Below are positions 1 through 8,400 of a stretch of DNA of 64,000 nt, piece after piece. Position 1 is the stretch's first letter. Each line of letters begins with the position of its first letter. The position numbers were made by a program, and so were the translations under genes. The notes below the pieces were generated by a model, which was given only the letters and a program-made list of their open reading frames with translations, searched no databases and was not told the origin of the DNA. This stretch comes from Streptomyces rhizoryzae (GTDB lineage: Bacteria; Actinomycetota; Actinomycetes; Streptomycetales; Streptomycetaceae): NCBI RefSeq assembly GCF_023155275.1, contig NZ_JALMUV010000014.1, positions 62,001 to 126,000 on the forward strand, read 5' to 3'.

Positions 1-877
1 CCTCGTCGAGGTTGATCCGCTGGCCGTTGACCTTGACCAGGCGGCCGACGCGGCCCAGGAGCCGGAAGGACCGGTCGTCCAGCGGCTCGACGAGGTCGCC
101 GGTGGGCCAGTCCCGCGGGGCGGGGTGGCCGGGGCGGGCGGCCAGGCGGGGGCTGCGGATCACCAGCGGGACGGCGGTGCCGGGGGCGCCGGGGCCGTCC
201 TGGCCGGTGTCCTCCTGGCCGGGGGCGAAGGTGACGTCCGGGAAGAGGGTCCACGCGGGCGGTTCGCCCTCGCTGAAGCGGCGCATCGCGATGCCGCCGG
301 TCTCCGTCGAGCCGAGCAGCTCCACGACGGCCGCCCGCTCGGGCCCGGCCTCCTTGAGGAAGTCACCGGCCTCGGCCGGCAGCATCGCACTGCTGTAGAG
401 GACGGTGATCCGCTCGAAGGAGCGGACCCAGTCCATGTTCCGCAGCAGCAGGGAGAAGATCCACGGGGTGGCGACCACGGCGATCCGGCGCTGCCCGGTG
501 TCCGGCAGGGCGCCGAGGTAGCCCGGCCGGTACCACACCGGGACGCCGAGCCGGGCCGGCACCAGCAGCGTCGCCAGGGCGCCGTAGACGTGCACCGGCG
601 GGGCGAAGGAGACCACCGCGCCCGGCCCGTCCGGCCGCAGGAAGCCGGCGAGCATACCGGCCTCCTGCCAGGCGGCCTCCCGGCTGCGCTGCCAGCGGCG
701 GCTGGGGCCGGTGCTGCCGGAGGTGTGGAAGTCCAGGACCGGCGGCAGGAGGCGCTCGATCGCCTCCGGCCCGCCCGGGGTCTCGTCCCACCGCACGTAC
801 CAGGCGCGGTCGGTGACGTCCGGTGCGCCGAGCCCCGGCGCCAGCAGCTGGGCCGGGGTCAGCTTCTGATAAGCCAC
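1..877 (-). CDS. AMP-dependent acyl/aryl ligase (ANL superfamily), 3' end outside window
   Basis: This is the first 292 codons of an adenylate-forming ligase that runs off the left edge. I chose the GTG at 877 because an AGGGAG ribosome site precedes it. Visible ANL motifs are HTSGSTGPSRR (about residues 51-61), a phosphate loop lacking the usual PK; LGSTETGGIA, the A5-like motif; PTGDL, with the ribose-binding Asp; and the hinge GRVGRLVKVNGQRI just before the edge. The family activates a carboxylic acid as the acyl-adenylate and passes it to CoA or a carrier-protein thiol. It is not embedded in an NRPS and has no attached carrier in the visible part. It follows rmlA by 46 bp and is probably co-transcribed with it. 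I infer that it could load the free-standing carrier protein encoded at 17525-17851. The substrate cannot be read from the sequence. Confidence 0.85.
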   Translation of the reverse strand, partial: MAYQKLTPAQLLAPGLGAPDVTDRAWYVRWDETPGGPEAIERLLPPVLDFHTSGSTGPSRRWQRSREAAWQEAGMLAGFLRPDGPGAVVSFAPPVHVYGALATLLVPARLGVPVWYRPGYLGALPDTGQRRIAVVATPWIFSLLLRNMDWVRSFERITVLYSSAMLPAEAGDFLKEAGPERAAVVELLGSTETGGIAMRRFSEGEPPAWTLFPDVTFAPGQEDTGQDGPGAPGTAVPLVIRSPRLAARPGHPAPRDWPTGDLVEPLDDRSFRLLGRVGRLVKVNGQRINLDE

Positions 878-923
878 TCCATCTCCCTGTGGTGGAGCCC
901 GCAGCGCGCGGGCGGGTCCGCGG

Positions 924-1796
924 TCAGGCGGCGTACTGGGCGACCTGCATGAGGTACTGGCCGTAGCCCGAGTTGCCCATCCGCTCGCCGAGGCGGTGGC
1001 AGTGCTCCGCGTCGATGTAGCCCATGCGCAGCGCGATCTCCTCGACGCAGGCCACCCGGACGCCCTGCCGGGTCTCGATGACGTGCACGTACTGGCTGGC
1101 GGCCAGCAGTGAGTCGTGGGTGCCCGCGTCCAGCCACGTGAAGCCGCGGCCGAGCCGGATGAGGCGGGCCCGGCCCTGCTTGAGGTACGCGAGGTTGACG
1201 TCGGTGATCTCCAGCTCGCCGCGGGCCGAGGGGGTCAGCTCGCGGGCGATCTCCACCGCGTCCGCGTCGTAGAAGTACAGCCCGGTGATCGCGTTGTTGG
1301 ACCGCGGGTTGAGCGGCTTCTCCTCCAGCGAGACCAGATTGCCCTCGGCGTCGGTCTCGCCGATGCCGTAGCGCTCGGGGTCGGAGACCGGATAGCCGAA
1401 CAGCGTGCAGCCGTTCAGATCGGTGCGGGCGTTGCGCAGGATCCGGGGGAAACCGGCGCCGTGGAAGACGTTGTCCCCCAGGATCAGCGCGAACGGGTCG
1501 TTGCCGATGTGGTCCGCGCCGATGATGAGTGCTTCCGCGATGCCCCGCGGCTCCTGCTGCTCGGCGTAGGTGATGGTCAGCCCGAGGTGCGAGCCGTCAC
1601 CGAGCAGCGCCTTCAGCGGGGGAATGCTGGTCGGGGTCGAGATCACCAGGATCTCGCGGATTCCGGCCAGCATCAGCACCGAAAGCGGATGGTAAACCAA
1701 GGGCTTGTCGTAGACCGCGTGCAGCTGCTTGGACGTTGCCAGGGCCGAGGGGTACAGCCGGGTGCCGTTGCCGCCGGCCAGCAGAATTCCCTTCAT
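924..1796 (-). CDS. rmlA: Glucose-1-phosphate thymidylyltransferase
   Basis: This 290-residue protein matches the RmlA/RfbA family in full length. The N-terminal signature GGNGTRLYPSALATSKQL (residues 8-25) is the nucleotide-binding loop, and EKPLNPRSNNAITGLYFYD is the typical sugar-binding segment. The enzyme joins glucose-1-phosphate and dTTP to give dTDP-glucose, the entry point to all dTDP-deoxysugars. It sits between a sugar C-methyltransferase upstream and an AMP ligase downstream on the same strand, within a deoxysugar-rich NRPS cluster. It therefore very likely feeds the cluster's own sugar supply. The usual partner rmlB (4,6-dehydratase) is not in the window. Confidence 0.96.
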   Translation of the reverse strand: MKGILLAGGNGTRLYPSALATSKQLHAVYDKPLVYHPLSVLMLAGIREILVISTPTSIPPLKALLGDGSHLGLTITYAEQQEPRGIAEALIIGADHIGNDPFALILGDNVFHGAGFPRILRNARTDLNGCTLFGYPVSDPERYGIGETDAEGNLVSLEEKPLNPRSNNAITGLYFYDADAVEIARELTPSARGELEITDVNLAYLKQGRARLIRLGRGFTWLDAGTHDSLLAASQYVHVIETRQGVRVACVEEIALRMGYIDAEHCHRLGERMGNSGYGQYLMQVAQYAA

Positions 1797-1839
1797 CGCT
1801 CTCCCTGCTGGTCAAGGTGATTTCTGCCGGTGCGGCAGA

Positions 1840-3069
1840 TCACACCACGTGTACGGTCGGAACGTAGAGAATCCACTTGCCGCCGGCCTCGCGGAATTTC
1901 TCTTCCTTCGCCATGATTTCCTCGGCGTGGTTCCAGGCGAAGAGCAGGGCGTAGTCCGGGTATTCACCGGAGAACGCGTCCGGGGTCTTGACGGGAATGT
2001 GCGTCCCCGGGCTGAGCCGGCCCTGCTTGGCGGGCGTGGTGTCGCAGACGAACGGGACGAGGTCCGGGCCGATGCCGCAGAGGTTGGTGACCGTGGCGCT
2101 CTTGGCGGTCGCCCCGTAGCCGACCACGGTCTTGCCCTCGTCGCGCAGCTTCGTCAGCAGCGCGGTCAGGTCCTCGCGGATCTTCACCACGTTCGCCCCG
2201 AACGCCTGGAGGGTTTCGAGGTCGGACAGCTTGCGCTCGCGCTCCTCGGCGACCAGCGCGGCCACCGCCTCGGAGGGGGTGCGCTGCCCGGCGGGCGCGA
2301 GGAAGTAGCGGACCTCGCCGCCGTGCACCGTCAGCCGCTCGACGTGCACCAGCTCCAGGCCGTTGCGCCGGGCCATCTCCTGCACCGAGCGGGCGGTGAA
2401 GAAGTAGAAGTGCTCGTCGTAGATCTGGTCGAACGAGGTGCGCTCGACGATGTCGCCGAGGTAGGGGTCCTCGAAGACGAACACGCCGGTGGGCTTCAGC
2501 AGCGCCCGGACGCCCGCCAGGATGGAGTCCATGTACGGGATGTGGCACAGGGTGTTGGCGGCGTAGAGGACGTCGGCCGGGCCGTCCTCGGCGCGGATCT
2601 GCTGCGCCGTGGACTCCTCGAAGAACGCCGTGCGGACCCGGATGCCCTTGGCGGCCGCGACCTCCGCCACGCTGGCGGACGGCTCGACGCCCAGGTGGCG
2701 CACGCCCTGGTCGGCGATGGCCTTGAGCATCACCCCGTCGTTGCAGCCCAGTTCGACGATGAACGGGTCCTCGGCGGTGAGCTCGTCGGCCAGCAGCTGC
2801 TTGGCCAGGCTCTCGAAGTGCTCCCGCATGTAGGCCGAACCGGACGAGAAGTACGGGTACGCCTCGTGGAACATCTTGTCCCGCGGGACCTCTTCCATCA
2901 GCTGCACCATGGTGCAGGACTCGCAGACGCCGACGGCCAGCCGGAAGAAGAACTCCTTCGAGAAGTCCGCGTCCGGAGCCAGGAAGGCGTCGGACAGGGG
3001 CTGGCGGCCGAAGTCAAAGAATTCCTGTACCGGAGCGGCACAGATACGGCATGGGGACGTACTCGACAT
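1840..3069 (-). CDS. NDP-hexose 3-C-methyltransferase (EvaC/TylC3/NovU type)
   Basis: This 409-residue protein has the three-part layout of sugar C-methyltransferases. An N-terminal zinc-binding region carries CRICAAPV and CESC cysteine pairs (near residues 7-12 and 49-52). A central SAM-binding methyltransferase fold has the motif VELGCNDG. A C-terminal domain contains VGYGATAKSATVTN and YALLFAWNHAEEI. The family adds a methyl group from SAM to C-3 of 3-keto or 3-amino NDP-deoxysugars. Together with the 3-aminotransferase at 18861 this suggests a branched 3-amino-3-C-methyl sugar of the vancosamine type. A mycarose- or axenose-like neutral sugar is also possible, because a 3-ketoreductase is present too. 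It is the first gene of a minus-strand operon; an operator-like site lies 139 bp upstream of its start. Confidence 0.93.
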   Translation of the reverse strand: MSSTSPCRICAAPVQEFFDFGRQPLSDAFLAPDADFSKEFFFRLAVGVCESCTMVQLMEEVPRDKMFHEAYPYFSSGSAYMREHFESLAKQLLADELTAEDPFIVELGCNDGVMLKAIADQGVRHLGVEPSASVAEVAAAKGIRVRTAFFEESTAQQIRAEDGPADVLYAANTLCHIPYMDSILAGVRALLKPTGVFVFEDPYLGDIVERTSFDQIYDEHFYFFTARSVQEMARRNGLELVHVERLTVHGGEVRYFLAPAGQRTPSEAVAALVAEERERKLSDLETLQAFGANVVKIREDLTALLTKLRDEGKTVVGYGATAKSATVTNLCGIGPDLVPFVCDTTPAKQGRLSPGTHIPVKTPDAFSGEYPDYALLFAWNHAEEIMAKEEKFREAGGKWILYVPTVHVV

Positions 3070-3459
3070 ACATGCTCCTGGAAGGCCGACCGGCGGCGAG
3101 TGAACGGAATACCCGAACTCCGGCAGCGCGCTTGTGCGCCGTCCGAAGCGGTTCTCGGTGAGTGTGCCCCAGAAACCGGCCGGGGCGGAAGGTGTGCATT
3201 GTTCGGTGTCTCGCTGGCGGGACAGAGAAACCGCCGCCGCACGGCCGTTACCGGCGGGCCCGCGAACCCCCGTGCGCGGATGGGGAATTCACCTGTCCCG
3301 CCTGCTCGGTGACATTTATCCTTGCGATGTCCCAGTGCGCCCGTGCCGTCCGCAAGAGGCGCCCGCGGAAATCGCGGGCCCGGCCAGGAATCCCGGGAAT
3401 GGCTCACGCCGGCCGCCGGCGGTCCTCTCGCACGGCTCCAGTGAGAAGGCATGTGAACC
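3070..3459. promoter_or_regulatory. Divergent promoter region, C-methyltransferase / oxygenase
   Basis: These 390 bases separate two divergent genes and contain no convincing gene. They hold the 16-bp near-palindrome at 3208-3223. A second stretch at about 3294 (GTCCCGCC) matches only one half of that motif. Both transcription start regions must lie here; I could not place -10/-35 boxes with confidence. Confidence 0.6.
3208..3223. promoter_or_regulatory. LmbU-like operator candidate, site 1
   Basis: The sequence is GTCTCGCTGGCGGGAC. Its reverse complement, GTCCCGCCAGCGAGAC, differs by one base from the copies at 18011 and 26904. It lies 139 bp before the C-methyltransferase start and 237 bp before the oxygenase start. 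Confidence 0.6.
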
Positions 3460-4446
3460 ATGACGAAGACCAGCTCCCTTCCTCCCCTGACAGAGACGGC
3501 GGTGGTGCTCACCGACACCCAGCGTGAAGAGGTCGCCCTGCTGGCCGAGGACCTCACCCGGGCCGCGTCCGGGGTGCTGGACAGCGCCGCGTGGCTGGCC
3601 GCGGCCCGCGCCGCGGCGGTCCGCCTGCCGCATCAACTCGCCCATGCGATACGGGAGTTCCGCCATGACGCGGGCCCCGACGGGGTGCTGGTGGTCCGCA
3701 ACCTCCCCGTCCACGCGGACCTGCCCGCCACCCCCACCCGGCTCGGCTCGGTGCAGCGGACCGCGACCACCGCCGCCGGTGCGATCGCCATGGTGCTGCT
3801 CCAGCTCGGTGAGGTGGTGGCGTACCGCAGCGAGAAGTCCGGTGCGCTGGTCCAGGACGTGGTGCCGGTGCCGGGCCAGGAGGGCGAGCAGAGCAACGCC
3901 GGGTCGGTGCACCTCCAGATGCACACCGAGAACGCCTTCCACCCCAACCGCCCCGACTACCTCGGCCTGCTGTGCCTGCGCACCGACCCCACCGGCGACG
4001 CCCGGCTGTGCACCGCGTCGGTCCGCCGGGCGCTGCCGCTGCTGTCGGGTCAGGCCCGCCGGACGCTGTCCGAGGAGCGCTTCATGACCGAGGCGCCGCC
4101 GTCGTTCGGCGGCTCCGGCAGCGTCCCGCCGCCGGTCCACGCGATCCTGCGGGGCGCTCCGGAGGACCCGGACGTCCTGGTGGACTTCAACGCCACGCAC
4201 GCGCTCGACGACGGGGCGCGGCGGGCCATGGCCGAGCTGAGCAGCGCCTTCGAGCGGACCACCCACGCGCTGGCGCTGACCGCCGGCGACCTCGCGGTGG
4301 TCGACAACCGGCTGGTGGTGCACGGGCGGACGTCCTACACCCCGCGCTACGACGGCACCGACCGCTGGCTGCACCGGGTCTACGCGGTCGCCGACTACCG
4401 CCGCTCCCGGGCCGACCGGCAGGACGCGGGGAGCGTGCTGGACTGA
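3460..4446 (+). CDS. Fe(II)/2-oxoglutarate amino acid beta-hydroxylase (VioC/AsnO/clavaminate synthase-like)
   Basis: This 328-residue protein belongs to the clavaminate synthase-like family. Iron ligands are visible as H155 and E157 in HLQMHTENAF, and as H288 in VVHGRTSYTPRYDG. An Arg around position 302 (DRWLHR) is the expected 2-oxoglutarate anchor. Characterised relatives hydroxylate the beta carbon of free Arg (VioC), Asn (AsnO) or enduracididine (MppO). Because the third and fourth NRPS adenylation domains look Asn-like, beta-hydroxylation of Asn or of a related amino acid is my preferred role; Arg remains possible. The gene is transcribed alone on the plus strand and converges on the carbamoyltransferase gene, with a strong terminator between them. 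ATG at 3460 follows a divergent promoter region shared with the C-methyltransferase. Confidence 0.88.
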   Translation: MTKTSSLPPLTETAVVLTDTQREEVALLAEDLTRAASGVLDSAAWLAAARAAAVRLPHQLAHAIREFRHDAGPDGVLVVRNLPVHADLPATPTRLGSVQRTATTAAGAIAMVLLQLGEVVAYRSEKSGALVQDVVPVPGQEGEQSNAGSVHLQMHTENAFHPNRPDYLGLLCLRTDPTGDARLCTASVRRALPLLSGQARRTLSEERFMTEAPPSFGGSGSVPPPVHAILRGAPEDPDVLVDFNATHALDDGARRAMAELSSAFERTTHALALTAGDLAVVDNRLVVHGRTSYTPRYDGTDRWLHRVYAVADYRRSRADRQDAGSVLD

Positions 4447-4483
4447 CTCCCGGCCCGCCGGGCCCCCGGGGCCCGGAGCCGGA

Positions 4484-4523
4484 CGCGGGCCCCGCCGTAC
4501 GGTCACCGACGGCGGGGCCCGCG
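4484..4523. terminator. Bidirectional terminator
   Basis: A perfect 15-bp stem (cgcgggccccgccgt paired with 4509-4523) encloses a 10-base loop. It lies between the convergent oxygenase and carbamoyltransferase genes and could serve both. Confidence 0.85.
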
Positions 4524-4540
4524 CCTGCGTGCGGACCGGA

Positions 4541-5494
4541 TCAGCCCTCGCCGGGGCCGGCCCCGCGGCACCACTCCAGGACCGCCATCGCACTGTGCAT
4601 CTTGTTGCCGGCCTGCTCGAACGCCAGGCTCCGGGGCCCGTCCAGGACCGCGGCGGTGACCTCCTCGCCCCGGTGGGCCGGCAGGTCGTGCAGGAACACC
4701 GCGTCCGGGCTGTCCGCCCACAGCTCCTCGCGGACCTGGAAGGGGGCGAACACCGTGCGCCAGTCGGGGTCGGCCTTGGACGTGCCGGTGGTCTGCCAGC
4801 GCGCGGTGTAGACGGCGTCGAAACCGCCGGGCAGCGCGTCCATGGTGTGGCTCTCGCGCAGCACCGCGCCGGAGGCCGCGGCCTGCCGGGCCGCCTTCTC
4901 GGCGAGGGCGGCGGGCAGGCCGTAACCGGGCGGGGTGCGCAGCTCGAACTCCACGCCCGGGAAGCGGGTCAGCGCGAGCGCCAGCGCCGTGGCGGTGTTG
5001 TTGCCCTCGCCGAGGTAGAGCACCCGCAGGCCCTCGACGCGCCCGAAGTGGCGGTACAGCGTGGTCAGGTCCGTCAGCGCCTGGGTGGGGTGCTCCTCGG
5101 CGCTCATCGCGTTGATCACCGCCATCCGCTGCTGGCTCGCCCAGGCCCGCATCTCGGCCGGGTCGCCGGCCGTGCGGGCCACCAGCACATCCAGCATCCG
5201 GGACAGAACCCGCCCGGTGTCCTCGCTGGTCTCACCGGTGTTGAGCTGGAGGTCCCCCGGCCCGTAGGCGATGAGCGAACCGCCCAGCCGCAGGGTGCCC
5301 GCCGAGAAGGCGGTCCGGGTGCGGGTGGAGGTCTTGGCGAAGTAGACGCCGGTGACCAGGCCGTCCAGCGGGCGGCCGGCGTCCGCGGTACCGGCGGCGA
5401 ACGCGGCGCCGCGCTCGACCAGATGGCGCAGGTCCGCGTCGGACAGGTCGTCCAGGGATATCAGGTGGCGCACGGGGCGGTTCTCCTGGGGCAT
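4541..5494 (-). CDS. Ornithine-carbamoyltransferase-like enzyme, probable Dap or peptide ureido-forming carbamoyltransferase
   Basis: This 317-residue protein shows the carbamoyl-phosphate site STRTRTAF (about residue 55) and HPTQALTDL of the aspartate/ornithine carbamoyltransferase family. The ornithine-side motifs are changed: the usual HCLP is HDLP (FLHDLPAHRGEEV), and the SMG loop is replaced by YTARWQTTGTSK. So it most likely does not make citrulline. In viomycin and capreomycin clusters a homologous carbamoyltransferase turns the side chain of a 2,3-diaminopropionate residue into a ureido group. Dap genes (24200-25228 and 23217-24206) are present here, which fits that role. The ATG at 5494 overlaps the NRPS stop codon by one base (TGATG), so it is translationally coupled to the assembly line. 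Confidence 0.9.
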   Translation of the reverse strand: MPQENRPVRHLISLDDLSDADLRHLVERGAAFAAGTADAGRPLDGLVTGVYFAKTSTRTRTAFSAGTLRLGGSLIAYGPGDLQLNTGETSEDTGRVLSRMLDVLVARTAGDPAEMRAWASQQRMAVINAMSAEEHPTQALTDLTTLYRHFGRVEGLRVLYLGEGNNTATALALALTRFPGVEFELRTPPGYGLPAALAEKAARQAAASGAVLRESHTMDALPGGFDAVYTARWQTTGTSKADPDWRTVFAPFQVREELWADSPDAVFLHDLPAHRGEEVTAAVLDGPRSLAFEQAGNKMHSAMAVLEWCRGAGPGEG

Positions 5495-8400
5495 CAGCGG
5501 TCTCCCGAGGGGGTGGGGGCGAGGGCGTCGGCCAGCTCGGCCACGGTGGGGTGGCGCAGGGCGGTGGCCGGGTCCAGGGCGAGCCCGGCCGCCCGGGCCC
5601 CGGCCAGGACCCGCAGCACCAGCAGCGAGTCCCCGCCCAGGTCGGTGAAGTCGTCGTGCACACCGACCCGGTCCAGGCCCAGCACCTCCTGCCACACCCG
5701 GGCCAGCCGCCGCTCGGTGTCCGTCCGCGGTGCCGCGTACGGGGCCCGGACGGCGGTGGCCTCCCGGGCCGCCCCGGCCGCGGCGGCCCGGTCGTACTTG
5801 CCGTGCGCGGTCAGCGGCAGCGCGTCCACGATCTCGTAGGCGGCCGGGACGAACGCGGCGGGCAGCAGCGTGCGCAGCCGGGAGCGCAGCTCGGCCGGGC
5901 GCGGCGGGCGGCCCGGGGCGGGCACGACCCAGGCGGTCAGCCGGGGTTCGCCGGCGGCGTCCGGCGGCGCCGCGACCCGCGCCGCGCGGACCCGCGGGTC
6001 GGCGGTGAGCGCCGCCTCGACCTCGGCGGGCTCGACGCGGTGGCCGCGGACCTTGAGCTGCCGGCCGGTCCGCCCGGTGAACTCCAGGGTGCCGTCCGGC
6101 AGGACCCGGGCGAGGTCGCCGGTGCGGTACAGCCGGGCGCCGGGCGGCCCGTAGGGGTCGGGCAGGAAGTGCTCGGCGGTGCGGGCGGGCAGGCCGGCGT
6201 AGCCGCGGGCGAGCCCGGGGCCGCCGATGAACACCTCGCCGGTGATGCCGTCGGGCACCGGCGCCAGGCGGTCGTCCAGCACCCGCAGCACCGTGCCCGG
6301 CAGCGCCCGGCCCAGCGGGACCAGCGGGCGGTCCGCCGGCTCCGCCACCCGGTGCGCCGCCGCGGCCACGGTCGCCTCGGTCGGCCCGTACTCGGCGGCC
6401 AGCCGCATCCGGCCGCCGCCGGCCGCGATCCGGGCCGCGACGCGGGCGGCCTGCCCGGCGGGGTAGGCGTCGCCGGCGCACACCAACTGGCCTGCCAGCC
6501 CGGCCAGTTCGGCGTCCGGCAGCTGCTCCTCCAGCAGCGCCAGGTGGCCCGGGGTCATCCCGGTGAAGGTGTACGGGCCGCCGGCCGCCAGTAGCCGGCC
6601 GAACTCCTCCGGCGCGAAGCGCGGCGGCAGCAGATGGACCGTCCCGCCGGTGAGCAGCGGCACGAACAGCGCGGGGACGCCCAGGTCGGTGCCCACGGAG
6701 GTGAAGAACGGGGCGTCGGCCGGCCCGCCGCCGGCGTAGGCGCCGGCCGCCCAGCGCAGGTAGTGGGCCAGCGCCCGGTGCTCGACCGCCACGCCCTTGG
6801 GGGCGCCGGTGGAGCCGGAGGTGTGCAGGACGTAGGCCAGGCGCTCCGGGGCGCGGTCGGCGGCGGACGGAGCGGCGGGGGCTGCCGCGTCCGCCGTGCC
6901 TGTCCCGTCGGCCCCGCCCGTACCGTCCGGTGCGTCGGCCACGAGGGCCGGGAGCCCGGCGGTGCGGGCCGCGTGGGCGGTGGAGGTGAGGACCAGGCGG
7001 CAGCCGGCGCCGGTGAACAGCGCGGCCAGCCGGGCGTCCGGGGTGCACGGGTCCACCGGTACGTACGCCGCCCCGGCCTTCCACACCGCCAGCAGCGCCG
7101 CGACGAGGTCCGGGCCGCGGTCCAGGAGCACCCCGACGCGGTCCTCGGGGCCGGTGCCGCGGGCGCGCAGCCGCCGGGCCAGCTCCTCGGCGCGGGCGTC
7201 GAGCCGGGCGTAGGTCAGGCGGCTGCCGTCGGCGGTGACGGCGACCGCGTCCGGGGTGCGGGCGGCCTGCGCCTCGATGGCGGTCAGGACGTCCTCGAAC
7301 GGGGCCGGGGAGCCGTCCGGCGCGTCCGGTCCGGCGGGCAGCGCGGGCAGCTCCCGGCCGTGCTCCGCCGCCTGCGGGTAGCCCCGCCGCGCGTCGCCGT
7401 CCGGGCCCTCGGCGGCCATGTCGGTCAGGACCGCCATGTAGAGCCCGGCCAGCGCCTCGGCGCGGTCCCGGCGCAGGGTGCGGGTGTCCGACGCCACGGT
7501 GAGGTGGTCGCGCAGCGGCGTGCCGACGACGACCGGGAACTCGTTGGGGCTGTCGTCGCGGGTGGCGAGCGGGTCCACCAGGTCGGTGTCCACCTGGTGG
7601 AAGTCCAGGTAGTGGAAGAGCACGTCGACCAGGTGCGGATCGCCCCCGGGGCGGCGCATCGCGGGCATCGGGAACCGCCGGTGCGGCCACAGCTCCACCT
7701 CGGCGGCGAAGACCTGCTGGGCCAGCTCGCCCCAGGTGCGGGCCGTCCGCTCGTACGGGAACGGCACGGAGTTGAGGTACATGCCGGAGACCCGCTCGGC
7801 GCCGCGCACCTCGGGCCGGGCGTCGGCCACCATGCCGCCGCGGAACGCCCGCTGCCGGGTGAGCAGCCCCAGCACCTTGCTGTGCGCGGCGTGCAGCACG
7901 CTCTTGTACGGCACCCCGGCCGCCGACGCCAGCGCCCGCAGGCCGGGCACCAGGTCGTGCAGGGGCAGGTCGATGCGGTACCGCTCGGCCGCCGCCCCGG
8001 GGGCGCCGGACCAGCCGGCCGGGACGCGGAACTTCTCGTAGCGGTCGAGGAGCCCGTGCCAGTAGGCGCGGTCGCTGCCGGGGCCGTCGTCGGCGAGCGA
8101 ACGGACCTCGGCGGCGATGAAGTCGGCGTAGCGGACGGCGGGCCGCGGCGGGGCCGCTTCGGGCTCCTGCCCGTCGCGCAGCCGGCCGTAGGCGCCGAGC
8201 AGCTCCATCAGCTGGTTGTGGTAGCTCCAGCCCTCGATGGCCGGGTGGCCCTCGGTGATCGACAGCCACCAGCCGGCGTCGTCCAGGACGTGGGTGGCCA
8301 TCCGCATCAGCGGGGCCCGGGCCGGGTCGAGCAGCCGGTGGCGGTCGGCACGGGCGAACGCCACCAGGGCCGGCCACCGCTCGTCCTCGGGGAGGTGCCG

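Noticed and set aside
3294..3309. Fifth operator copy near 3294
   Set aside because: Only the GTCCCGCC half matches; the second half (TGCTCGGT) does not, so I did not count it as a site.
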